Notes under the pieces: model-generated | Database searches by the model: none | Seen by the model: only the letters and a program-made list of their open reading frames with translations | Told to the model about the DNA's origin: nothing | Source of the DNA: Anaerolineaceae bacterium | GTDB taxonomy: Bacteria; Chloroflexota; Anaerolineae; Aggregatilineales; Phototrophicaceae | Direction: 5' to 3' | Length of the DNA stretch: 64,000 nucleotides | Assembly (NCBI GenBank): GCA_002699585.1 | Contig: PABP01000014.1 | Location: 1-64,000 of the forward strand | Part shown: positions 1 through 7,616 of the stretch, one piece after another | Layout: each line of letters opens with the position of its first letter | Position numbering within the stretch: position 1 is the first letter of the stretch | Made by a program: the position numbers and the translations under genes

Positions 1-146
1 CGCCGCCCACAAGGTGATCCCATTCGTCGCTGGAGTTTATTTCGCGAGGGCTGGCTTGCTTTCTTACGCTTGCACAGCCCTTAGTGTCGCCCCCTCAGCT
101 CCTTCGGGGGAAGGATTGAGGATGGGGGTTTGGTAGACACTTTTGC
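1..146. other. non-coding start of window with GC-rich hairpin
   Basis: No gene is visible here. A run of C at 90-94 can pair with the G run at 106-110, and CCTT/AAGG (101-104/111-114) offers an overlapping alternative. It lies just beyond the stop of the minus-strand VWA gene, so it may be that gene's terminator or a small dispersed repeat. There is no clear T tract. Confidence 0.3.
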
Positions 147-1529
147 CTACCCCTCGGACATAATGTCATCGACAGCATAGCCCAGGTCGCGCAGGGTGCG
201 GACCATGAGCACACCGTCGGCTTGCTCGGCGTAACGGTGCATGTCGCTGTCTTCCGTGCCCCATAGGCGCGGAATTTCCGGGCAGAACCAGAACAGTCGC
301 CGCGCTTTGCGCTGAATATCCTGATGAATATCCAGGCGGGGATCGTTGTAATTGTTGCGACCATCCCCCAGGATAATGACCGTTGTGCGATGGTCAATCG
401 TGCTCATGTGCTGCTGCTTGAACGTTTCCAGGCTGTTACCGAGGTCTGTGTTGTAATGGCCGGGTGGGTTCTCCACATTGACTTTCGCCAACGCCGAAGG
501 CATATCGCCTGTGGTCAGGTCAGCTGTGATATCGACCATGTTGTCGATGAAGATGAAGCTGTTGGTTCGTTGGACATGATCCTGCAATTCATAGATGAGC
601 GTCAGGAAGAAGCCGACCATCGGCCGCATGGACGTACTCAGGTCGCAAATCAGGACCAGGCTGGGCTTTTTATGCCGATTGCGGTAGCTGACCTGCATCG
701 GTACACCACCGAAACGCAAATTGTTGCGCAACGTTTTGCGCGGGTCGAAGTGGCCCGTTTTGGCGCGCTTCTGGCGCAGGGCCGCGCGACTGCGTAAACG
801 AGCCGCCAGCCGACGAACTTCATCGCGCATGTTATCCATATCCCGATAATCGAGCCGATCCAGCGGTACATCCATCAAGTCGGGCTTGGGCTGCGGGTCG
901 CGCTCGGCCATTTGCTGCGCCAGGGTCTGGCCCACAAACTGGCTGATCTGCTCGGACATCCCCTGCATGTTTTCCTGCATCATCTGTGCGAGTTGCTCTA
1001 GGGCTTCCTGGCTCATGCCCATTTCTTCGAGCATTTGCAGCAGGGCTTGCATCATCTGTTGCAGATTGTCCATGTCGGATTGTTGCATCATGCGCCGCTC
1101 GAACCAACCGCGCTCATACATGGCGTCGCCATTTTCCAAGCCGGATTGCTGGCCCATCTGCTCAAGCTGTTCATCGCTGAAGCCCTGGCCGTTCATCATT
1201 TGCTGTAACAACTGCTTGAGCGCATCCATATCGCCTGTTAGCGATTGCATGGCCTGCTGGAGCATTTGCTTTTGGTCTTCGCTGAGTTGCTCGTTGATGT
1301 TTTCCAGCGGGGGCTTATTGTGTTTGAAGAACAAAGGGAAGAAATAGTCGAAAGTAGGCTGATCCTGGTGCTCTTTGACGAGCGTACTGCGCAGGGTGTT
1401 TTTGAAGTTAGCCAGCTCACTGATGCCGATGATATTGACGCCGTGCATGGCATCGTGGCTTTCCGCAACGCTGATGCGCACCCCTGCGGCCCGCAGCGCC
1501 CGGATAAAATCGACCATTCGCTTTTCCAT
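147..1529 (-). CDS. CoxE-like VWA domain protein
   Basis: This is a 460-residue protein with a C-terminal von Willebrand factor A domain of the CoxE type. Its MIDAS motif D-L-S-T-S is at about residues 296-300 and a second metal-site Asp lies in LGDGRNN. An N-terminal conserved helical part (1-70) is followed by an unusually Gln/Met-rich stretch (about 85-215) and a basic linker. CoxE-like VWA proteins usually work with a MoxR AAA+ ATPase in metal-centre or complex assembly; no MoxR gene is adjacent in the window. I chose the ATG at 1529 because GAGG lies about 9 bases upstream and the protein then begins like the family. An upstream ATG at 1598 is possible but has no good ribosome site. Family assignment is firm, role unknown. 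Confidence 0.8.
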   Translation of the reverse strand: MEKRMVDFIRALRAAGVRISVAESHDAMHGVNIIGISELANFKNTLRSTLVKEHQDQPTFDYFFPLFFKHNKPPLENINEQLSEDQKQMLQQAMQSLTGDMDALKQLLQQMMNGQGFSDEQLEQMGQQSGLENGDAMYERGWFERRMMQQSDMDNLQQMMQALLQMLEEMGMSQEALEQLAQMMQENMQGMSEQISQFVGQTLAQQMAERDPQPKPDLMDVPLDRLDYRDMDNMRDEVRRLAARLRSRAALRQKRAKTGHFDPRKTLRNNLRFGGVPMQVSYRNRHKKPSLVLICDLSTSMRPMVGFFLTLIYELQDHVQRTNSFIFIDNMVDITADLTTGDMPSALAKVNVENPPGHYNTDLGNSLETFKQQHMSTIDHRTTVIILGDGRNNYNDPRLDIHQDIQRKARRLFWFCPEIPRLWGTEDSDMHRYAEQADGVLMVRTLRDLGYAVDDIMSEG

Positions 1530-1640
1530 ATTGGGTTGCCTCACGACTATGGGTATGGTCAGCATAGCGGATTTTAGGACCGACGACAAGCGATTCACAT
1601 GGGACCATTAGCTGCCATTCACCTGATTAAGGTGGCATCC

Positions 1641-1681
1641 ATCAAACAAAAAACCGGACAGCAGGCAGCGATCCGGTTTTG
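1641..1681 (-). terminator. rho-independent terminator of the chaB-like gene
   Basis: AAAACCGGA (about 1650-1658) pairs with TCCGGTTTT (1672-1680). Read on the minus strand, the stem is followed by a T tract interrupted by one G. It sits 25 bases after the ChaB-family stop. Confidence 0.75.
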
Positions 1682-1705
1682 AAAAATGATATGTGATGAC
1701 GTAGC

Positions 1706-1939
1706 TCAGGAGGCTTTCTTCACCCAGTCGCCCGCGTCGTTTTTTTCATAGGACTGCTTGACAGCGGACCAGGCGACTTTGTGGGCAGTCTCTTCGCGGC
1801 TGGCATCACCCTGGCGCTCATCGGGATTGCTGTACTCATCCCAGGCGCTGTTGAAGGCTTCTTTATAGATGTCCTGGGCATGGGCAGGCAGGTTATCACG
1901 CACGGATTTTGGTAATTCTTTGCGATTGTCGTATGGCAT
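1706..1939 (-). CDS. ChaB family protein
   Basis: This 77-residue protein matches the small ChaB family. It has the N-terminal LPKSVRDNLP-type segment, the A..IY..AFNSAWDEY core, and AHKVAWSAVKQSYEK before a short C-terminus ending in DWVKKAS. ChaB was first named as a regulator of the cation antiporter ChaA in E. coli, but in most bacteria no such link is known and no antiporter gene is present here. A GGGAG ribosome site precedes the ATG. It stands alone, with its own terminator. The family is clear, the function is not. Confidence 0.85.
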   Translation of the reverse strand: MPYDNRKELPKSVRDNLPAHAQDIYKEAFNSAWDEYSNPDERQGDASREETAHKVAWSAVKQSYEKNDAGDWVKKAS

Positions 1940-2082
1940 CGGATTGCTCCCTTACATCAGTTTTCTAGCTGATACCACTCTGGCACACGCAGTTAAAGCC
2001 AAACCGATGCTTATAGTAGAACTTTGCAAACGAGATTAATGTTTGTGGTCAAATGGGGCGTATTGATAGTGCATAAGGGGAA

Positions 2083-2120
2083 CAAAAAACCGGATCGCAA
2101 GCGGTGACCCGGTTTTTGAA
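2083..2120 (-). terminator. terminator of ndk
   Basis: AAAAACCGG (2085-2093) pairs with CCGGTTTTT (2109-2117) and the minus-strand product ends in a T tract. It sits 21 bases past the ndk stop and closely resembles the terminator after the ChaB-like gene. Confidence 0.75.
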
Positions 2121-2140
2121 TTAGCGTGTGGTAATGCGGC

Positions 2141-2590
2141 TTACTCTTGGATCCAGGCGTCGGTGGCGCGGTCCCAGCTGTAGATTTCTTCCGCAGTAAA
2201 GAAGTTGCTGATTTCCAGCAGGCCGTTTTCAGGACTGTCGCTGCCGTGGACCAGATTGCGGCCAATTTCCATGCCGAAGTCACCGCGGATGCTGCCAGCT
2301 TCGGCTTCCACGGGCTTGGTGGCGCCGATGGTCTTACGGGCGGCAGCGATGGCATCGTTGCCTTCCAGCGCCATGACCACGACCGGGGATGAGGTGATGT
2401 AGCTGACCAGGCCCTCGAAGAAGGGTTTGCCTTCGTGGACAGCATAGTGCTTCTTGGCCAGTTCTTCAGTGATGTGGATGAACTTCATGGCGACGATCTT
2501 CAGGCCGCGCTGTTCAAAGCGTTTGATGACTTCGCCGGTCAGGCCACGCTGCACGGCGTCGGGTTTGACGATAATCAGGGTACGTTCCAT
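2141..2590 (-). CDS. ndk: nucleoside diphosphate kinase
   Basis: Ndk moves the gamma phosphate from ATP to nucleoside diphosphates through a phospho-histidine and so balances NTP and dNTP pools in the cytoplasm. The 149-residue product begins MERTLIIVKPDAVQRG. It carries the catalytic motif NLVHGSDS with His115, preceded by the conserved SIRGDFG segment. The length fits the usual 135-155 residues. The ATG at 2590 has GAGAGG upstream; a longer frame from 2623 adds residues foreign to the family. The gene is monocistronic, with its own terminator. Confidence 0.97.
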   Translation of the reverse strand: MERTLIIVKPDAVQRGLTGEVIKRFEQRGLKIVAMKFIHITEELAKKHYAVHEGKPFFEGLVSYITSSPVVVMALEGNDAIAAARKTIGATKPVEAEAGSIRGDFGMEIGRNLVHGSDSPENGLLEISNFFTAEEIYSWDRATDAWIQE

Positions 2591-2765
2591 ACGGAGATTG
2601 TCCTCTCGGTTGCTAGGGGGCATCCGCCCCGTTTACTCTGCTGCGCCGTATGATACGACAGATTCCCCCATGCTGACAGGCATAGTCGTGTTCTTAACCA
2701 GCGGTTAAATCGAATAAATCGTGCTAAAGTCTAGATATTGGCTGCTGAGAGAACGGACTTCCCCG

Positions 2766-3257
2766 ATGCCTACCTACATCCGGCCTTATGAACCTACCGA
2801 TCTGGAACCACTGTATGAATTGACCCTACTGGCCTTTGAACCCGTGTTCGCGTCGTTCCGGCAGCTATTGGGACCCGGCATATTTCCCAATTTATATCCC
2901 AATTGGCAGCAGTCGCAGACCGATTGGGTCGATACGCTGGTGCGCGAGGACAAGTACAGCGTGTGGGTGGCAGTCATTGAGGGCAACCCGGTGGGCCTGA
3001 TCGCCTATTCGCTCGATCTGGAGAAGCAAACGGCTGAGGTGCAGTTTTTAGTCGTGCATCCTGATTATCAGAACGATGGTATCGGCACGGAGCTAAATAC
3101 CCTCGCGCTGGAAAAAATGCGCGAGGCGGGCATCAAGCTGGTTGAGGTTGGCACAGGCGGCGATGACTCCCACGCACCTGCGCGGCGTGCCTACGAAAAA
3201 GCCGGATACACGCCGCTGCCGCTGGTGCGCTACTATCAATCGCTAGGTGAGGACTAA
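2766..3257 (+). CDS. GNAT family N-acetyltransferase
   Basis: This 163-residue protein transfers an acetyl group from acetyl-CoA to an unknown amine. The acetyl-CoA binding motif is visible as VVHPDYQNDGIGTELN, the Q-x-x-G-x-G/A signature, after the beta-4 strand AEVQFLV. The C-terminal part contains ARRAYEKAGYTP, typical of the last GNAT helix and strand. The ATG at 2766 gives the usual MPTYIRPYEPTDLEPLYEL start; an upstream ATG at 2721 is in frame and cannot be excluded. The substrate cannot be told from sequence. Confidence 0.85.
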   Translation: MPTYIRPYEPTDLEPLYELTLLAFEPVFASFRQLLGPGIFPNLYPNWQQSQTDWVDTLVREDKYSVWVAVIEGNPVGLIAYSLDLEKQTAEVQFLVVHPDYQNDGIGTELNTLALEKMREAGIKLVEVGTGGDDSHAPARRAYEKAGYTPLPLVRYYQSLGED

Positions 3258-3268
3258 CGGCCCTCCGC

Positions 3269-3297
3269 TTGATCTCACGATGCACATTTAATACAAT
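3269..3297 (+). promoter_or_regulatory. promoter of the yjdF leader
   Basis: TTGATC (3269-3274) and TACAAT (3292-3297) are separated by 17 bases, which fits a sigma-70-type promoter. Transcription would start near 3304 and leave a leader of about 128 bases before yjdF. Confidence 0.5.
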
Positions 3298-3329
3298 AGG
3301 GACAATTGATTACACCACGAAATCACTAT

Positions 3330-3431
3330 GCCAGTTGGTAGTCTGGAACATCCTTTGGGATGAAGTATCCGCCTCTTTAAAGTAAGAGGATGTCCAGTGG
3401 TGTCTGTTTGATTCGTCAGGAGACAGACACC
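3330..3431 (+). promoter_or_regulatory. structured leader, candidate yjdF (azaaromatic) riboswitch
   Basis: The leader shows alternative pairings. CTGGAACATCC (3343-3353) pairs with GGATGTCCAG (3388-3397) with one bulged A. The same CATCC (3349-3353) can instead form a small hairpin with GGATG (3358-3362). CCTCTT (3372-3377) pairs with AAGAGG (3384-3389), which overlaps the first stem's right arm. Finally GTGTCTGT (3400-3407) pairs with ACAGACAC (3423-3430) right up to the start codon, placing the AGGAGA ribosome site at the loop edge. Genes of the yjdF family are known in other bacteria to be controlled by the yjdF riboswitch, which senses azaaromatic compounds. I could not match the consensus, so the class is an inference from position and gene. 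Confidence 0.55.
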
Positions 3432-3848
3432 ATGCCCACCGTTTTGACCATCTATTTTGAAAATCCCTTTTGGGTTGCTGTGCTGGAGCGCATCGAAGGC
3501 GATGAAGTTCAGGCGGCGCGTTTTGTATTCGGCGCGAAACCGTCAGAGGCTGAAATTGATGCCTTCGTTCAGGCCGATTATGTCAATCTGCTGGATCGGC
3601 TATCGGAGCCAGTGCCGCTGAAAAAGCGCGTTACACGGTCAATCAACCCCAAGCGCCAGCAGCGGCAGATTCAGAAGGAGGTGGCTTCATCCGGGGTACG
3701 AACAAAATCCCAGGAAGCCCTGCGCCTAGAAATGGAACGCCACAAGAGGGCCAGCGTTCAGCGGCGCAAAGACAGGGCGCATGAAGAAGCCGAATACAAG
3801 CGCATGCTAAAGGTCGAAAAGCGTAAGAAAAAGCGTCGTGGACATTAG
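3432..3848 (+). CDS. yjdF: YjdF family protein (DUF2992)
   Basis: The 138-residue protein starts MPTVLTIYFENPFWVAV and has the family's small alpha/beta N-terminal domain up to about residue 60. A long, very basic helical tail follows, with RQIQKEV and a terminal KRKKKRRGH. Biochemical function is unknown. In Firmicutes the gene follows a riboswitch for azaaromatic compounds, which suggests a role in handling such toxic ligands. The ATG at 3432 has AGGAGA 9 bases upstream. That site lies inside a predicted hairpin in the leader, so translation may be gated by RNA folding. Confidence 0.85.
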   Translation: MPTVLTIYFENPFWVAVLERIEGDEVQAARFVFGAKPSEAEIDAFVQADYVNLLDRLSEPVPLKKRVTRSINPKRQQRQIQKEVASSGVRTKSQEALRLEMERHKRASVQRRKDRAHEEAEYKRMLKVEKRKKKRRGH

Positions 3849-3905
3849 CCCACATCGACCATCAGACGGCAATCCTATTGGGCGGTTGCAAAATGCGCTG
3901 GACGA

Positions 3906-4343
3906 TTAAGCCGTAATTTCGGTTTGTGCCTGCAAAACGCGCTGGACAAAGGCTTCGCTGCCCTCAGTCAAGCGGTTGCGATTAAAAGCTTGCCGTCCGA
4001 CGATGGCCGCGCCTTTCTCTTGCAGCATACTGGCCAGCTTGTTCAGTGAGCCGCGTGGATTAAAGGCATAGGTGCAAAAAATACCGGTGGGCTTGTTGGC
4101 CAACGAGGGCAGCGACTGCACCCATAGGTTGGCATCGGCGGGTTTGACGCCGAACAGAATGAACCCCTGCACCCATGTCCCGATAAACAGCACATCTGCC
4201 GCGTCGATGTCGGCTTTTTGTATTTCGATGATCGATTTGACCGTTGCTTCGTAATGGTGGTCGCGTGCGGCCTGGGCGATGGCTTCCGCAGTGGTGAGCG
4301 TATTGCCACCCCGACTATGATAGAGAACCAGACATGTTTTCAT
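3906..4343 (-). CDS. flavodoxin family protein
   Basis: The 145-residue protein has a flavodoxin-like fold. The FMN phosphate-binding loop is YHSRGGNTLTTAEAIA near the N-terminus, and a strand/loop VLFIGTWVQGFILFG around residues 50-65 matches the second flavin loop. The last third resembles the family's LNKLASML...GAAIVGRQAF segment. It probably binds FMN and carries electrons or acts as a small quinone or flavin reductase. The ATG has a GGGGGA ribosome site. It stands alone; no redox partner gene is adjacent. Confidence 0.85.
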   Translation of the reverse strand: MKTCLVLYHSRGGNTLTTAEAIAQAARDHHYEATVKSIIEIQKADIDAADVLFIGTWVQGFILFGVKPADANLWVQSLPSLANKPTGIFCTYAFNPRGSLNKLASMLQEKGAAIVGRQAFNRNRLTEGSEAFVQRVLQAQTEITA

Positions 4344-4614
4344 ACATTCCCCCGGATGAACTCTGCTTTCTCTGATTCAATCGTCATGCAAAATGAAAGA
4401 CGCCACCAGTACAAAAGCTCACCTTTTGGCCGTGATCTGTCGGCTAAATGGGCTAAATATTCGTTCATAAAGGGTTATTTGAGGGTGTCTACGTAGAATA
4501 AGGGGCTAAGTTGTGTGACAAGAGTCCTTACGAAACATGTTCTTTATTACTGGCGCGGGTAAGGTCAATCCGCATAGCCTGTGATTGTCAAAGGAATTGG
4601 GGGAGACAACCAAA

Positions 4615-5091
4615 ATGAACGTTGTGACTATGACGCACCAACAACAAATTGATGAATTTCTGAATCAAAAGCGGATCGCTATCTCTGGTCTGTCGCGGAC
4701 CAAGGACAGCGGTGCCGGAGCCATTTACCTCAAATTGCGCGATAATGGTTACGATGTGGTCCCGCTGCACCCGGAAGCAGATGCCCTGCATGGTGACAAG
4801 TGTTATGCTCATCTGGCAGACATCCCCGATGGGGTCGATGCAGTATTCATCATGAACAGCCCGGATATTTCCGAGCAGATCGTGGATGAAGCGGCCAAGC
4901 TGCACATCAAGCATGTCTGGATGCACAACAATACGTTTATGCCTTCTAGTGTCTCAGATGCTGCTGTCGAACGCGGTCGTCTGGCTGGGATGAACGTGAT
5001 TTCCAAGGGCTGCCCGATGATGTTCCTCAAGCCGGATTTTGCCCATAAGTGCATGCACTGGGCTGCTAAAGTCATGGGCCGCATGAACTAA
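4615..5091 (+). CDS. CoA-binding protein (YccU-like)
   Basis: The 158-residue protein is a single Rossmann-type CoA-binding domain of the CoA_binding_2 family. The N-terminal strand and turn are IAISGLSRTKDSGAGAIY, followed by YDVVPLHPEA, DAVFIMNSP and KHVWMHNNT, and a conserved Cys-Pro in SKGCPMMFL. Members are thought to bind CoA or an acyl-CoA; their role is not established. GGGGGAGA lies about 10 bases before the ATG at 4615, which fixes the start. A bidirectional terminator follows. Confidence 0.85.
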   Translation: MNVVTMTHQQQIDEFLNQKRIAISGLSRTKDSGAGAIYLKLRDNGYDVVPLHPEADALHGDKCYAHLADIPDGVDAVFIMNSPDISEQIVDEAAKLHIKHVWMHNNTFMPSSVSDAAVERGRLAGMNVISKGCPMMFLKPDFAHKCMHWAAKVMGRMN

Positions 5092-5110
5092 TACCAAGTA
5101 TGCATTAAAA

Positions 5111-5146
5111 CAAAAAGCGAGGCCGCTAAAGACCTCGCTTTTTTAA
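5111..5146. terminator. bidirectional terminator between convergent genes
   Basis: AAAAAGCGAGG (5112-5122) pairs with CCTCGCTTTTT (5133-5143). A/T flanks on both sides serve the plus-strand CoA-binding gene and the minus-strand DUF1003 gene. Confidence 0.85.
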
Positions 5147-5173
5147 TGTCTGTGAACGTCCATTTTAGGTTAC

Positions 5174-5830
5174 TTATCCCTGTGCTTTTTGTTTAGTGGC
5201 TGCTCCATTGAGGTGGGGCACCTGGTTTTTGGCCAATAGCTGGATGAGCTGGCCCTGCGTATCGATGGTCGCCATGAGCAGGTCCATCTTGCGGTGCAGG
5301 TCGGCGATTTCCAACTCGCTCTTGATGTTCACCTGATAATCGTTGTGCGTCACCGCCCGATCTTTTTCCGCTTGACGGTTCTGGCTCATCAGGATGACGG
5401 GTGCTTGCAACGCGGCCAGCGTGCTTAACCCCAGATTGAGCAAGATAAACGGGTACGGATCGAACGCCTGGGTAGCCAGCACAAAGTTGGTGCCGATCCA
5501 CAGCCCCATAAATAATAGGAAGCTGATGATGAACGACCAGCTACCCGCCACCTGGGCAATTTTATCGGCTAGATGATCGCGCCAGGTCGAATGTTCCTCT
5601 AGTTCTTCCAGGACGTCATCGGCAACGGTATAAGGCCGTAGGTCACGGACCAGGTCCTGGGCTTCTGGGCTGAGGAGGCTGTCCAGTTCCTCAACTTCGT
5701 CGATCAGCGCGATGATGCGCTCGTCTTCTTCGCGTTCCAACTGTTCCAATTCTTCTTCGGAAAGTAGCTCAGTCAGACGCGCATCGTGCACGAGTGGTTC
5801 GTTAGGTGCGAAGTTCTTTTCCTCTGTCAT
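5174..5830 (-). CDS. DUF1003 membrane protein
   Basis: The 218-residue protein has a very acidic N-terminal region (about 1-60, rich in Glu and Leu, probably helical). Two membrane segments follow at about 97-119 and 126-148. They enclose the family hallmark DPYPFILLNLGLS, and ALQAPVILMSQNRQ leads to KDR. A cytoplasmic helical tail follows. DUF1003 proteins are widespread, of unknown function, and are often stated to be membrane proteins near stress genes. The ATG has GGGAA upstream. Confidence 0.88.
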   Translation of the reverse strand: MTEEKNFAPNEPLVHDARLTELLSEEELEQLEREEDERIIALIDEVEELDSLLSPEAQDLVRDLRPYTVADDVLEELEEHSTWRDHLADKIAQVAGSWSFIISFLLFMGLWIGTNFVLATQAFDPYPFILLNLGLSTLAALQAPVILMSQNRQAEKDRAVTHNDYQVNIKSELEIADLHRKMDLLMATIDTQGQLIQLLAKNQVPHLNGAATKQKAQG

Positions 5831-6224
5831 GATGATTCCCTATCTATATGGTTACAGTTCAACAGTCGAAAACGTCCACCCAGGGTGACACTAGCGGAAA
5901 CAAAAAACGCGACGCAGCCACCCTGACTACGTCCCGTCTTGCCCAAATGATAAGCGGCAAGTCGTCAGATTATGCAGGCGGCTCTTGATAGGGGTGTGAC
6001 CATCGCATTCGGGCGCTTAGCAACACGAATACAACACGCCCGGAAGTGGCGTTGGTATTTGTTCTGTTGGATGTGCTGAAGAACACCGTATCCATCAGAT
6101 TCCCAGGCGCAATGAACTAGCGGTCACAGAAGAACGCATTAATTATACGCCCCAGATGCCAGCAGATCATAGTAGGAATTCCTATACAAATCTGTGACGC
6201 ATGTTGCGAGGATGTCACCGTCTT
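5831..6224. other. intergenic stretch without a recognised gene
   Basis: About 390 bases between the DUF1003 promoter side and the end of the nuclease gene. I see no convincing coding frame, tRNA or long repeat. A weak A-run followed by CGCGACGC and a later CGTC at 5902-5935 resembles an eroded terminator. Confidence 0.4.
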
Positions 6225-7271
6225 TTATGGATTTAACAGGCGTTCCCAGAATTCCTCTCGTGTAATCTTTTGAAACTCATCTTTGTTCACTACAAAGGGC
6301 CTGCCCGATGTGTAAACAAATAAGCGTTCGTTATGTTGTTCAAGTTCCTTTGCTATTTCTCTTAATAGGAAATCGTCTCTAGGTTCAAATCGGCCTTTGA
6401 CCTCGACCCACGCCATTTGATCGGGAAGATGGAAATCGACAAGATAATTACCTTTGCCCAGTCTTTTTTCCTCATATATCCAGGTCAAACCGCGTGACTC
6501 AACTTCTGTAGCAAATCGTATTTCTAATTGGGAACGAAACATAATTCCCATAAACTCGCCAGGGATCGCTCCTGGCCTTCGGCCTTTACCTGTATTGGGA
6601 TGAACGTTACCCGTTTTCTTTTTCAGAGCATTACGCTCTGCCTGCTTTTGTTCTTTTTGGAGGTTTTTAGAGTAATTGTTGAAACGTTTAATGAGATTGG
6701 AATCAAGCCAATAGGGATGAAACCCAGCAAAGTCCCATCGTTCATTTGGATCAGCATTGAATAACATCAATAGCTGATCTGTCAGGTTTTGTAGATAATT
6801 TCTATAAGTTATCTGTGCTTCGTCATTTTTCGACAGATAGTTTAGCTGTTTAAGGTTGCTCGTCAGGCTTTTTTTTCTTCTCCTCCTGCGTTCAACGCTC
6901 GTTAGATGAGTTGGCAACTGAGCTATCGATGGTGCGTATATCTTAATGTTTTTTGATTGGTTGCGTGATTTTCCTAATCGGCGACCAGAAAAGTGCAGGA
7001 TTGTTACATTGAATAGGTGATGAAGCGTAGATTTGACTTCTGTGGTCCTATTTTCTGCAATGAGTTGATTTTTGATACCTAATTCTTTGCAAGATAAATA
7101 GACTGCAGCAATGGATAGTTGGCTTATCAACTCAGCGATTTTTAGAATGCGTTCTTGATAACCAATTAAATATGTTGCTTGGTCAGGAAAATCTATTGTT
7201 GACTTGTATATGTCGGCATTTCTTAGGTCTTCGATATTCGGCTTATCAGTAAAACTCAGCGTGACTTTCAT
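6225..7271 (-). CDS. PD-(D/E)XK nuclease domain protein
   Basis: The 348-residue protein carries a C-terminal nuclease-like domain. Glu250 lies in a helix (SQLEIRFATEVESRG), Asp279 in YLVDFHL and Glu290-Val-Lys292 in WVEVKG, which is the E...D...ExK order of PD-(D/E)XK enzymes such as TnsA and related DNA nucleases. The N-terminal 200 residues have no family I recognise. They include a strongly basic patch at 127-134 and a Lys/Gln-rich helix near 200-222, consistent with DNA binding. Its start lies 7 bases after the stop of an 89-residue gene, so the two look co-translated. The gene is clearly AT-richer than its neighbours, which suggests transfer. It could belong to a defence or mobile system; target unknown. 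Confidence 0.6.
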   Translation of the reverse strand: MKVTLSFTDKPNIEDLRNADIYKSTIDFPDQATYLIGYQERILKIAELISQLSIAAVYLSCKELGIKNQLIAENRTTEVKSTLHHLFNVTILHFSGRRLGKSRNQSKNIKIYAPSIAQLPTHLTSVERRRRRKKSLTSNLKQLNYLSKNDEAQITYRNYLQNLTDQLLMLFNADPNERWDFAGFHPYWLDSNLIKRFNNYSKNLQKEQKQAERNALKKKTGNVHPNTGKGRRPGAIPGEFMGIMFRSQLEIRFATEVESRGLTWIYEEKRLGKGNYLVDFHLPDQMAWVEVKGRFEPRDDFLLREIAKELEQHNERLFVYTSGRPFVVNKDEFQKITREEFWERLLNP

Positions 7272-7278
7272 CGAATTT

Positions 7279-7548
7279 CTATTCAGGCGTATCGTTGTCG
7301 GCGTGCTGTAAGTCTACAGGTACACTTGCTACCGCTGATTCCAACAATGTCCACGAGGGATGACGCTCTTGTAATAAGTGTTTCGCTTGCTCGTAATCAG
7401 GTAGATCAAGACCTTTGGCTGTGTAACGAACTGCGTAGGCCCATGCAGCGACCACCGCATGTATTTCTGTTGGCTCTGGGGTAATAATTACAACCGGTGC
7501 AGGTAGTGAGGTACGTGTATATGGTTGAAGATTGAATGCCTGAAACAT
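7279..7548 (-). CDS. small unknown protein, partner of the nuclease
   Basis: An 89-residue frame begins MFQAFNLQPYTRTSLP, with AAGGGA upstream of the ATG at 7548. It has a hydrophobic helix-like middle (IHAVVAAWAYAVRYTAKGLDLP), a basic segment (YEQAKHLLQERHPSW) and an acidic end (HADNDTPE). No family is recognised. It precedes the PD-(D/E)XK gene by 7 bases and most likely shares its transcript. It might be a regulator, an immunity partner or a DNA-binding subunit, but nothing in the sequence decides this. Confidence 0.55.
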   Translation of the reverse strand: MFQAFNLQPYTRTSLPAPVVIITPEPTEIHAVVAAWAYAVRYTAKGLDLPDYEQAKHLLQERHPSWTLLESAVASVPVDLQHADNDTPE

Positions 7549-7616
7549 TTCTTTTCCCTTATCTAAATATGTATTTATTAGTATGAGCCAAATAGTGGTT
7601 TTTACAATTAATGATG

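Noticed and set aside
324-797. Plus-strand open frame of 157 codons
   Set aside because: It lies wholly inside the VWA gene on the other strand, and its sequence has no family features while the VWA frame has clear motifs.
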